Below, one piece after another: positions 16,204 through 25,700 of a DNA stretch of 64,000 bases. Source of the stretch: Promethearchaeota archaeon (GTDB taxonomy: Archaea > Asgardarchaeota > Lokiarchaeia > Sigyniarchaeales > SOKP01); the NCBI GenBank assembly GCA_016840085.1, contig JAEOTA010000055.1, forward strand, positions 1-64,000, read 5' to 3'. Positions within the stretch are counted from its first letter, which is position 1, and every line of letters starts with the position of its first letter. The notes beneath the pieces were generated by a model. That model made no database searches and was not told where the DNA came from. It saw only the letters and a program-made list of their open reading frames with translations. The position numbers and the translations under genes were made by a program.

Positions 16204-18656
16204 AAACTTTTCTTTCTTGTTTTTGCTGCTCCTTCGATAATTTTCTTACATAATTTAATACCTAATCCTGTTTTCTGATGTAAGATGTAGGGATTTTCTT
16301 GGCGTACCTTTGTTGCGGTGTGATACCCTACATTAAACAAAATTCGCGCTCGAACCCGAGCAACATCATGCAATCGCATTACCAAGTCAAATAACTCTTC
16401 TCGGATTCCGTATTTAATACGGATTCTCAAGGTTTCCGCCATCTCAGATACTCTTGATAGCTTGTTCTTAAGATCATATCCATTCGTGCTCAGATTATTG
16501 GCAATTTTCCCGATAAATGAGACAATGCGTTCTAAATTATCCTTCACAGAATATAGATCTCCTGCCATAATATTATAGCGTTCTAAAATTTCCTCAATCG
16601 GCTCCTCATCTGCCCATTCTAAGAGAGGTTGGAGCATATGATAGTCTTTCACGCGATATTCTGCTTTCAGCACATCATAGGCTTCCTTTATAAGCTGCTG
16701 GAAGGTACTAATTTCATTATTTTCGAGTTTATATCTAATCATTATCCCCGAAACAGGATATAAGTATAATCTGATTATTAGTTTTCCGAATTGAGAGCAG
16801 GTGAGTAACCCCTTTTTATCCCTCATAATAAGTCCCTTTTCAAACAGATAAGATAAGATATATTGGTTTTTGATGCTTTTTGGGATGATCGAATTAATAT
16901 ATTTTTGTAAGGACGGATCTGGTAATTCAATTAAATATAGTAAAAATAAGGTGATATGAGTACAAAAGTGAAATGAAAACTCATCATTCGCAAAATTATC
17001 AGACATACCGTTTTGGAAGCCGCATGAACAGTGAATGCCTGTTTCAATATCAAATTGGCAGAAATAGACTCCATAATCGGTTTTTACGTGTCCAGCAAGG
17101 GTAGAGTTATTAAAATGAGATAACTTTATCTGATAATGAGATTGTTGTAATTCTTGAACGCTTTGAGGATCAGAGTGCAACTTTAAAATATTTTGAGGAG
17201 TAATCTCTCTAATCATTAATAACTGCTCGATAGGAATATGTTCTTGTATCATTTTGTGTTTAATCCCAAACCAAAAATACGTCTTTTCAAAAAACTCTTT
17301 TAACTTCTCAATAGAGATATGTTTCTCTTCAAATACCCGTAATAACACTTGCTCTTGTAACGTATTAACCTTATTTAATCCTGATTCTAAATTATTATAT
17401 CTGGGAATGAGATCATGGAGTGGCGGTTGGACATTAAAAAAGTGATCCTCCACCCATAATTTTTCGTCCATATTCTTTACGAGGATAATGCCATATCCCA
17501 CTGAATCGAGTCCAGGTCGTCCGGCTCTTCCTAATATTTGGAACACTTCATTGGCAGAAAACGGTTTAAAATAACTGAACCCATCTCCATTTTCAAAATA
17601 TCCGGTATAATTAGTAATATTATGTCCTGATCTCACATATTTCTTAAAATCCTTAAGGATAACTGCTCGTGCGGGGGTATTAATTCCTGCGGATAAGGTG
17701 GTTGTACAACATACTACTTTAATTATCCGTTTTCGAAAATTATCCTCGATAAGTTTTCTTTCACGCGGTAGGAGCCCTGCATGGTGAAATGCAATTCCGC
17801 ATTTAATTACCTTTTTTAAATCTTGATGTCCACCCTTCATGGAATCAAGATGCGTTTCTAATGCTTTACATACAGTTAGTTCTGCATCCTCCAGATATTT
17901 TTTTACTAACATTCGTAGAGATTCTGCGCTCTGCTGGGCACTTCGTCGCTTATTGACAAAGATGAGTACTTGACCATTTTTATCCAAAATAGATTTTACA
18001 GTACGTTTTATTGTAGAGTCTTTATTTTGGGTTATTTCAATTTTATAATGTAACGGCACAGGACGCGCATCAGACTTAATAAGGGTGGTTCTATTACCTA
18101 ATGAGGAGAGCCACGTATTGAAAAACTCAGGATTCGCAATCGTCGCACTTAACCCGATAATTTGAGGGTTATGGAGAAATTCATTTAAACGGACGATTAA
18201 GGATTCTAATCTGGGACCTCTATCCGATTCTGATATGATATGAATCTCATCAATAATTATAATTGAGATTTCATAAATCCACTCTTTATCATAGAAATTC
18301 CGTAATAGTGAATCACATTTTTCATAGGTGGTCACAATAATATCTGCTTTAGAAAGCTTTGAATCATCGATATCATAATCTCCTATAGATAATTCTACTT
18401 TTATACCGAATCGTCCATACCCCTTCTTAAAATGGAAATATTTCTCTGTTGCCAATGCTTTATACGGCACTAAATAGACCGATTTCCCAAAGTTTTGAAA
18501 CACATTATTAGCAGCACAGATTTCTCCTATTAAGGTTTTTCCACTACCAGAAGGGGCACACACTAAAAACGATTTTCTGAAGAACAATCCCTTTTTGATG
18601 GCCTCTTTTTGAATATCTCTCAATTCAAAAATGCGATTTTCGAATAATACCCGCAA
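16200..18656 (-). CDS. Ski2/Hel308-like DNA helicase with an inserted SWIM zinc finger
   Basis: Superfamily 2 helicase of at least 818 residues. Walker A is APSGSGKT at about 34-41, the DEIH box is near 136, motif III is SATI near 172, and motif VI is QILGRAGRPG near 370. After the two RecA lobes comes a winged-helix region. About residues 520-575 then hold a SWIM finger (CSCGF, then FCTH, giving CxC...CxH), a DNA- or protein-binding zinc module not present in ordinary Hel308. The C-terminal part has a ratchet-like helical bundle and a terminal HhH-like segment. The start is uncertain. The frame opens at a TTG, but it continues upstream for about 35 codons without ATG, GTG or TTG, and that stretch looks coding. 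It lies in a minus-strand run with small zinc proteins on either side. Confidence 0.85.
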   Translation of the reverse strand: MRVLFENRIFELRDIQKEAIKKGLFFRKSFLVCAPSGSGKTLIGEICAANNVFQNFGKSVYLVPYKALATEKYFHFKKGYGRFGIKVELSIGDYDIDDSKLSKADIIVTTYEKCDSLLRNFYDKEWIYEISIIIIDEIHIISESDRGPRLESLIVRLNEFLHNPQIIGLSATIANPEFFNTWLSSLGNRTTLIKSDARPVPLHYKIEITQNKDSTIKRTVKSILDKNGQVLIFVNKRRSAQQSAESLRMLVKKYLEDAELTVCKALETHLDSMKGGHQDLKKVIKCGIAFHHAGLLPRERKLIEDNFRKRIIKVVCCTTTLSAGINTPARAVILKDFKKYVRSGHNITNYTGYFENGDGFSYFKPFSANEVFQILGRAGRPGLDSVGYGIILVKNMDEKLWVEDHFFNVQPPLHDLIPRYNNLESGLNKVNTLQEQVLLRVFEEKHISIEKLKEFFEKTYFWFGIKHKMIQEHIPIEQLLMIREITPQNILKLHSDPQSVQELQQSHYQIKLSHFNNSTLAGHVKTDYGVYFCQFDIETGIHCSCGFQNGMSDNFANDEFSFHFCTHITLFLLYLIELPDPSLQKYINSIIPKSIKNQYILSYLFEKGLIMRDKKGLLTCSQFGKLIIRLYLYPVSGIMIRYKLENNEISTFQQLIKEAYDVLKAEYRVKDYHMLQPLLEWADEEPIEEILERYNIMAGDLYSVKDNLERIVSFIGKIANNLSTNGYDLKNKLSRVSEMAETLRIRIKYGIREELFDLVMRLHDVARVRARILFNVGYHTATKVRQENPYILHQKTGLGIKLCKKIIEGAAKTRKKSL

Positions 18657-18768
18657 TATTTTTTCTTCAGGAATATATTTGAAAATTTCTTTATTTTTAT
18701 GAGAATCAATTTTCTTCCCTTCAATTTTAGCAGTAAAATCTGTAAGACTTATCCTACTTCCCCCTCTC

Positions 18769-19029
18769 TTAATATGGATTTGTCCATTTATTCATGATTT
18801 GTTTAAAGGTGTCCGAATCACGTGAAATCTCAATACTTTTGATAACACCGATATTTCGTATTTCCAACTTTGAATTAAGATAGCATATTAACGCATGAAG
18901 AGGATTGCCATGGATATGAATGTGGGGAAAATAGATTAAGTGTGTAGAAGCCATATTTCTTATAATAGAGAGTTCTACCCCGATCTCAAATTCCTTCTGA
19001 CATAAAGGACATTGTATGGGTTTTTTCAC
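18769..19029 (-). CDS. Small zinc-finger protein with HIHIHG motif
   Basis: Protein of 86 residues starting at GTG. The N-terminus has one CPLC pair near residue 8. A histidine-rich strand, FPHIHIHGNPLHAL, near residues 34-47 could supply the other zinc ligands. The remainder is a mixed alpha/beta tail. It is the first gene of a minus-strand run ahead of the SWIM helicase, so it may be a partner of that helicase. The family is not recognised, although the pattern of one CxxC followed by an HxHxH strand is distinctive enough to search for. Confidence 0.6.
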   Translation of the reverse strand: MKKPIQCPLCQKEFEIGVELSIIRNMASTHLIYFPHIHIHGNPLHALICYLNSKLEIRNIGVIKSIEISRDSDTFKQIMNKWTNPY

Positions 19030-19158
19030 TTTTTGTTTTACATTTTCTTCATTTTTTATCTTTCCAGATACAATTATATTATTTCATCTCTCTTTAGTGT
19101 GCTGTAATAATTACATGGTCTACTCAATATAAAGAAAAAAATTCGATACTTATTGATT

Positions 19159-19291
19159 AAAAGGTGGCTCCTGCCAGCAAGACGCAAAAGAGCGTCGTAA
19201 AATACAATAGGGGGAGGAGGGCGAAATTTGAGTGTAAGAATTTACACTACCAAAAGACAAAAATCCAGGGTGTCTGACAGGAGCCTTTTTT
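19159..19291 (+). ncRNA. Structured RNA candidate with long closing stem and poly-T end
   Basis: A G+C-rich block in an AT-rich gap folds compactly. The closing stem pairs GGCTCCTGCCAG (19166-19177) with CTGACAGGAGCC (19274-19285), 11 of 12 pairs. Inside are a hairpin GACGC/GCGTC (19181-19196, loop AAAAGA) and a hairpin AGTGTAA/TTACACT (19231-19248, loop GAAT). Between them is a purine-rich GGGGGAGGAGGG. Six T follow the closing stem directly, as in a terminator. A promoter was not identified with certainty. It matches no class I recognise (not tRNA, 5S, SRP, RNase P or a common riboswitch). It could be a free small RNA or a terminating leader of the downstream operon. Confidence 0.6.
19286..19291 (+). 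terminator. Poly-T end of the structured RNA
   Basis: TTTTTT immediately after the closing stem. This combination of a strong stem and a T-run is expected to end transcription. Confidence 0.5.
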
Positions 19292-19339
19292 AAGTTGTTG
19301 AATTACCATTTTTGTCCTATTTTATAATACTATTGGATA

Positions 19340-19349
19340 CTTATAAATA
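19340..19349 (+). promoter_or_regulatory. TATA box of the five-gene membrane operon
   Basis: The element CTTATAAATAA lies about 42-51 bases before the first ATG at 19391 and downstream of the RNA's poly-T end. The operon therefore probably has its own promoter independent of the structured RNA. Confidence 0.45.
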
Positions 19350-19390
19350 AAAATTTTTGTATAGTTTTTTTCTTTATAAAGTGAGGGTAT

Positions 19391-21187
19391 ATGTATATTC
19401 TACCTATGACAGAACATGAAAGGTTAGGTGATAGTTCTTTAGATTTAACTAACTTTGAGACCAAAGAAGAAGATAAAGATCCTAAAAATACTGAGACTCC
19501 TTTCAATGCTAGTGCTGCAGTGCGAAAAGGTATTACAACGTTAAAATATGTGGGACCGGTTACTGCTGAACGATTACTTCTACGAGGATTTGACTCGATT
19601 GAGAAGATTGCTCATAGTACGGTGGCTCAAGTATCTGAAGTTGAGGGGATCGGAGAGAAATCAGCTCAGAAGATTATCGAAGCTGCGAAAGCATATAGTA
19701 ATCTTAAGACCCTAAATGAATATTCTACTGTTGATCACTCTGAACTACCTCACTATGAGGATAAAATAGCTGAATATGACGAACAAGAAAAAAACTATGA
19801 AAATAAAGCAGAGGATTTAGAGTATGATATTGAGCCTGTAGACGATATGAAGGAATTTGAACCGTGGTTTGATGATAAGTATAAAATGTCACGCCTAGGA
19901 AAAAGTTATCCTCCTCCTAATAGAGTAAGTTCCACAATAGAACCTGTGGTGCCTACCACTGTTCATGAAGAGAGTAGATCCCATGAAGTTATTGAAGAAG
20001 ATAACCTCACTAAGGGTCAAGAAACGATTAGAGAACTTGTTGGAATTCACTCTGAAAAAATAAAAGCTAATGAAAGGCAGGAGCTTCTTACTCGAGTACA
20101 ATCAGAATTAAAATCCTTAGAATATCAAATCCTTCCTAAATCTGGAACATTATTTACTGCCGTTGATGTAATTGCAGTAAAACAGCTCAAAGTGAGTGAG
20201 ATATTGGGATTATTGCTTATTCTCCCGATCAAGCTTAGTTCCTTCACAGGAACTCTAAAAATATCTCAGAATCATATAGATTATAAGGGTAATGTAAAAA
20301 ATGATGAGCTTTCAATTAAGAAGGTACTCACTACCTATCTTACCAAATTATCTACGATACGTCAAGTTATTGTAAAGGACTTAATGAATTCAGGGCAATT
20401 TTCTTGGATGCTTCAACAATTTTTAAAACTTGATATATCAGTTGAGAAATCAGTTATCTTTAAGAAAGTTTTATTTCGAAATGGTCCATTACAATATAAA
20501 ATATTGCTTGAACCCTTATTAGTATGTCCCAGTACTGTTGGTTTCTTAGATAAAGTTATCCCCTTTGCCTATCATAAATCTAGCAATATTCATATCATCG
20601 GGATATCTCAGCTCTCACAATTATTTGAATTTTTAGAGCGTAAGTATTCTCTCATAGAAGATTTTTCTGACAAAGAGGACTTAGCAGTTGAATATGATAA
20701 TGCACGAGATGATTTTATTGAAAAGATACGCTTTTTTTCTATTCCTATCTTTTGTTTTGGGTTTGTATCTCTGCTGGTCATGCTTTTTCAGGGATTTTTT
20801 CTGCTAGAGTTTATAAAAACACTAGGATATTGTATCATTAGCGTGTATTTAGGTGTCATAACCTTAATATATATTAGATATCTAAGAATTAAATCTACAT
20901 TGTTCGAGAAAGCATCCTTGCCGTATTATAGCCGTACTTTAGATGACTCAACCCTTATTTTAATCAGCGAACAGCTTTCCACGGAACTGATGGCTCAGTT
21001 TTCCTATGAATGTGTTGATGCCACTGTTGAAACTCAAGTTATTTCCCAATTAGAAGAAGCACATGCCGAAGATCTGTATACTAAATCTAAAATCAGAGAA
21101 GTAGTGCATAACGACAAATTTTTTGAGGGACAGTCAGCCAAGAAAGAAAAAATTATTCGAAAATACAGTTCATTTTTAGAGGAGTAG
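19391..21187 (+). CDS. Membrane-anchored protein with N-terminal HhH domain
   Basis: Protein of 598 residues, first in a five-gene operon. Residues about 46-104 form a helix-hairpin-helix domain of the RadA N-terminal type (LKYVGPVTAERL, then VEGIGEKSAQKI), which binds DNA backbone. A long acidic linker leads to a mixed alpha/beta domain (about 215-430) of unknown fold. Two membrane spans lie at about 448-497, and about 100 residues follow. DNA binding and membrane anchoring in one chain are unusual. GAGGG just before the ATG at 19391 is closer than usual, so the in-frame ATG at 19406 is an alternative start. The HhH resembles those of the RadA paralogue at 1.5 kb, which suggests a common DNA substrate. 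The function is unknown; tethering DNA at the membrane is inferred. Confidence 0.75.
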   Translation: MYILPMTEHERLGDSSLDLTNFETKEEDKDPKNTETPFNASAAVRKGITTLKYVGPVTAERLLLRGFDSIEKIAHSTVAQVSEVEGIGEKSAQKIIEAAKAYSNLKTLNEYSTVDHSELPHYEDKIAEYDEQEKNYENKAEDLEYDIEPVDDMKEFEPWFDDKYKMSRLGKSYPPPNRVSSTIEPVVPTTVHEESRSHEVIEEDNLTKGQETIRELVGIHSEKIKANERQELLTRVQSELKSLEYQILPKSGTLFTAVDVIAVKQLKVSEILGLLLILPIKLSSFTGTLKISQNHIDYKGNVKNDELSIKKVLTTYLTKLSTIRQVIVKDLMNSGQFSWMLQQFLKLDISVEKSVIFKKVLFRNGPLQYKILLEPLLVCPSTVGFLDKVIPFAYHKSSNIHIIGISQLSQLFEFLERKYSLIEDFSDKEDLAVEYDNARDDFIEKIRFFSIPIFCFGFVSLLVMLFQGFFLLEFIKTLGYCIISVYLGVITLIYIRYLRIKSTLFEKASLPYYSRTLDDSTLILISEQLSTELMAQFSYECVDATVETQVISQLEEAHAEDLYTKSKIREVVHNDKFFEGQSAKKEKIIRKYSSFLEE

Positions 21188-21190
21188 GCT

Positions 21191-21841
21191 ATGACTCAAA
21201 AAGATGCGTTTAAGAAGTGTTTTGTCATAGGGCTTATATTATTCTTAGCATCATTATTCTTGGAATGGTATTCCTTTTACATATATGGTAATTCCCATGA
21301 GCTTATAGTTTCAGGACATTTTACCATGGTCTTCGGATGGTCGATAAAGACAACCCAACCGAACACCCTTGCTAACTTATATAAACAATATGAAATTCCT
21401 GAATCATTTTTCATTGCTATTATTTCAATTGTCATTATTATTATTGCGATGTATGAGGTACTTTTCAGAGATATTGATACGGACAAAAAACGCGAAAATA
21501 TTACAACATCGGCATGGATTATTATCTGTGTATGGGCACTCCTCATACTATATTTTTTTATATTTCCCTTCTTATTTTTTATTCCTAAAGATCTCAGCTT
21601 TCCCTTCGCATATTATGAGGATGTGCAGACTCATTCCTTTCATTTTTGTGCGATCGGTCCTGGTTATATAACACAGATTATTGCATTTATTTTAACTACT
21701 CCTTATGTTGCGTTTCATTATCAAACTATACGACGGTTTGAAAAGGAAGAAAAAACCGTCGAGATGACCATATTGAATGCTCAAGAGCCACTGGATTTAG
21801 ATAAATTACTTGCCGAAGAGGAGGTAAAGTTAAAATCATAA
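21191..21841 (+). CDS. Four-span membrane protein of the HhH/HerA-like operon
   Basis: Protein of 216 residues beginning three bases after the previous stop. About four hydrophobic helices are evident (near 11-33, 70-88, 106-130, 150-175), with a hydrophilic loop between the first two and a charged acidic tail. No catalytic residues or family are recognised. Position and spacing show it belongs to the same transcription unit, and it could form part of a membrane channel or scaffold with its neighbours. That role is inferred from context alone. Confidence 0.7.
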   Translation: MTQKDAFKKCFVIGLILFLASLFLEWYSFYIYGNSHELIVSGHFTMVFGWSIKTTQPNTLANLYKQYEIPESFFIAIISIVIIIIAMYEVLFRDIDTDKKRENITTSAWIIICVWALLILYFFIFPFLFFIPKDLSFPFAYYEDVQTHSFHFCAIGPGYITQIIAFILTTPYVAFHYQTIRRFEKEEKTVEMTILNAQEPLDLDKLLAEEEVKLKS

Positions 21842-21858
21842 ATCCTACGCTGTTAAGC

Positions 21859-22698
21859 ATGAAGCTGAAAAATTTGATTTTAGCATGCACGCGGACCCGT
21901 AATTACAAGAAATTAGCGGTGGTGGGGATGATTCTTACCAGTAATAAACTCAACGAGTTCGGTATTAAGTTAGGAATGAGACCGTGTAATAAGAATAAAG
22001 GTGAGAAAATTTTTGAGTATATGATGATGATAAATGAGGTATTTTTGAAGAATCTCAAGATCCCGATTTTTCCTGATGAGATCCTCTATTCACTACAAGA
22101 ATGTGAGCAGGTATTTTTAAAAACACGGGGAGAAATTCCGCGTGAATATGTGAAACGAATTTTTGCTAATTATTTCGAATTAACTAAAATAGATATTCCA
22201 AATTTACATGAAAAACTACAATTCGAAGATCTTACTATGACTACTCCAGGTAATTTATTTTCATTTGTATCCTCTATGGCGCAGAAAAAAAGAACTAATG
22301 ACGATTTCCTTCGACCCTTATTATTGCAAAAGATTCAACAACAAGAGACTCAATTGCAAAAAGAATATGCGACAAGAATGGATGTCCATAAATTGGAGTC
22401 AGCAATTCATTTAAAGCATATGAAAGATAATCTTACCAACCATAAAAGTAAGAAAATCACCGTTCAGGGCACTCTCAAGGATAATATTTCTTATCAACGT
22501 TCACAAACCCATATCTTTTCCTATTTCATCTTTGGAGTAGGGCTGTTATTCTTCCTATATGGCGTATTACTGTTATTACAGATGATACTGCAACCCAGTA
22601 CAATAGATATGTTTGGACTGTTAATTCCAATATGCTTTGTGCCTTGTATTGTGCTCTATGTACTCTATAAAAAATATAATAAAGAGGGTGGCAATTAG
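21859..22698 (+). CDS. Membrane protein with cytoplasmic helical domain
   Basis: Protein of 279 residues. The first 210 are soluble, basic and helical, ending in a glutamine-rich probable coiled coil (about 150-195). Two hydrophobic segments follow at about 219-244 and 250-274, with a short basic tail. No family recognised. The gene is 17 bases after its upstream neighbour and 3 bases before the next, in the same operon. The topology suggests a cytoplasmic arm attached to a C-terminal membrane hairpin, which could connect membrane and DNA-bound parts of a complex. Confidence 0.7.
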   Translation: MKLKNLILACTRTRNYKKLAVVGMILTSNKLNEFGIKLGMRPCNKNKGEKIFEYMMMINEVFLKNLKIPIFPDEILYSLQECEQVFLKTRGEIPREYVKRIFANYFELTKIDIPNLHEKLQFEDLTMTTPGNLFSFVSSMAQKKRTNDDFLRPLLLQKIQQQETQLQKEYATRMDVHKLESAIHLKHMKDNLTNHKSKKITVQGTLKDNISYQRSQTHIFSYFIFGVGLLFFLYGVLLLLQMILQPSTIDMFGLLIPICFVPCIVLYVLYKKYNKEGGN

Positions 22699-22701
22699 GA
22701 T

Positions 22702-25700
22702 ATGATAGAAGCTGAATTCTCAAAGAAGAAATATATCATGGAAAAGATACAGGATGATAAAGCGAAAAAGGATTATCTTGATATTTGGAGAACCGTCCCT
22801 CAGCTAAAGGATATTAATATCAGATTTTCGAGTATCAGAGCTTTATCACTTATACTCTTAGTGATATTTATCATGATTATAACATATAGTGCAGGTGTAG
22901 ATCAATTTATTGCGTTTAGCCTAGGAATACTATTCTTACTTTTCTTTATCGTTGCTTTTTATGATCAATGCTATACTTTTGTAAATCTCATTTCATTTGC
23001 CTTTAGAAAATCTTTCACGTTTAATCCTTTTTCCCACATTACTTTTTGGCAGAGAAAAGGAGAGCAATCTACCTTATTTATTACCAATAAAGATGATTTA
23101 ACTCATATTGCCTTACAACTATTTAAAGTAGAAGTCATCCCTGAAAATGTACATGAAACTACCAATACCTATATTAAAGCATTAAGTAATCTTGGAAAAC
23201 TAATACCGTTCACCTATCAGGTTGTTCATATTCCCGTGATTCACTTTGCTAAAGATATTAATCGGCAAGTTCAGTCGGGATCGCAAGAATCCTATAAGAC
23301 CTATATTTATTTTTGTATTCATAGTAGTAATCACGGGTTTCTGAGACAATTTAAAATAGATCTCTTACAAAATAAAATAAATGAATATCAATCCATCTTT
23401 CGAAATTTATTCGCCTCAAATTTTCATCATTTTCAAATCAGATTACTTTCAGGTAATGAGTTAATAAATGGCATCCGGACATTTGTCATGAAAGAAGATA
23501 TTCTTAACAAACCTTCTGAACATCCCCCTAGTACCCACAACAACGCCATAGGAGCATTTAAAATTTTATGTATCGCGTCTATGGTACTTTATATAGATAT
23601 ATTTCTTACTATTTGTGGTCTGTTTTTCTATGTTATTCCCATTAATTTTGGGGTGGTATTTTGTATCATCGGATTATGGTGGCGAGGCTTGTTATTTCAC
23701 AGTTCTCAGATGTTATTTCTTGACAAAACAGAGTGTAAGATTATATATCCCTTTTCAGATATTAGATTTTATTTTTATAACCGAATTCCTAACAGTCTAT
23801 TTCTTCATATCCAGAATCAGATGTTGGTAAATATTAAGATCAATAATTTATATGAGTATCGTCCTTTCCTTATTGCCCATGCAAATAAATTCACTCAATC
23901 TGCAATGATTCAAAAGGTGCCATTTGCCTATACAGTGTGTAATACCCCCATAAACTTGGACCAATTCGAGAAAAAAGAAATCTTTAAGCATCTTAATATT
24001 AAGACGCAGCATTGGTTTGATTATGAACGTAATTATATTTGGGATTATTATTCCAAGGAAAAGATCAGGAGAAAAGCTAAGGAGGTTGTCAAAGAGGGTG
24101 AGAAATGGGCCACTATGCGCTCTGGTATATGGAAGTCCATGCTCACCTTAGCAGTCTCAAATCGTATGTATACAAGACGAGTAAAAGTACGAGATATGCT
24201 TCATTTAGAACTTGAATTGAAGAATAAAAATAGCGCAATCGCCCATGCCTTTGTATCCAGCTTTAATGGGTTACGACTCAAGCCCCTTCAAACACGAAAG
24301 TTGATCTCCGGATATTTATGCTCTACTCTTAAGACTTATACATATCGATTAAGCGGTACACACTTACAATATTTAATATTACAGGGAAAGACCTTAAATA
24401 AGCTGGTTGAAATTGCAGACGACTATAAAAAAGGAGTAGAGACACAAATAGGGGCAGAATTTAATACTCCTTTACATCTGGAAAATTTTATTACTCTCGG
24501 CCATACCATTAATACAGAGATTCTAGAAGCGGAAGTTCCTTTTGGGCTTATGTTAGACCAGCTTAAGCAGCTATTAATCGTAAATGGAGCCTTTAATGAC
24601 AGAGAACATGCGTCCATGAAAATTGTTGCGGAATTAATACAAGCAAAGGTTCCTTCCCTAGTATTTGATTTCTCAGGCAGATGGTCGAAACTGATATCTT
24701 ATTTTGAAGGAACCCAATTCGAAAAAGAGCTGGTATACTTCAAGTTGGGGAGCTCTTTTAGTCTCGATCCCCTTCGATCAGACATCCCTTATGATCTTAA
24801 CAATAGCAAATATCAAGAGTTCTTATTTGACGTGTATGGGTTAGCGTTTGGAAAAAATAAAAGAACTGTTGAAATGTTTAGGAATACCATTTTAAAGAAT
24901 CCTGAAATGGATCTTCCTTCCCTTAATTTAGAGATCAGGACTCAAAGTGATTGGGAGAGACGACCGCCAGATCCTGTCCTAGGATCAATGTTTTCTGATC
25001 TCACTCAAGAGGATTTAACCTTATGCTTGAGTGCCACAACTTCTAAAATAAAAGCGTGTGATTTTATCAAGACAGATAAGACGGTAATCGTAGATCTCTC
25101 GATTACAAACGAGTTTAGGACTCAGTTATTTTTTGCATTCTTAATTCTTTCTAAGATTATTCACTATATTACCGTCAATGGTGAGTATCATCCAAAAATT
25201 ATCATCATGCCTACCATTGATATATTTTTCGATTCTCGATATATAACTACACAATCCCATTATGGAAAGATCGATAAATTCTTAGGGACTTTACAGCAAA
25301 AAGGGTTTGGGTTGATATGTTCGGCAAATCAAGTGCATTCTTTACACCAGAACGTGTGTACCTATTTCCCTAACATTATGGCATTTAAAGCTGTAGATAA
25401 TCGTGATATTATGCTCTTAAAGAATTTAATGAACCTGCAAGAACTGGTAGGAACCGGCTATTATAGTTCCAAACGGAATAATACCTACCAAATTGAGTAT
25501 CTTAAAAATCTTAATAAGTGCAGAGCATTAATTAAAAGAGGAGATATCTTTCAAGTCTTTCCCGTGCTATTAGAATATGAGGATATTATAAAGAAAAGAC
25601 CACTTCCCTATGAAGAGATTATTCCGTTTATGAGGGGGCAGGGGTATGACTTACGGGATGCCGAAAAGAAGCTTATGGAACATGCCCATCAGACTCTTTT

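Larger units (their letters stand above)
19030..19390. other. Divergent intergenic region with a structured RNA candidate
   Basis: About 360 bases between the minus-strand zinc-finger gene and the plus-strand membrane operon. Its central third (19159-19291) is the structured RNA candidate described separately. To the right is a TATA box at 19340-19349. The left 100 bases are AT-rich and show nothing else. Confidence 0.5.
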
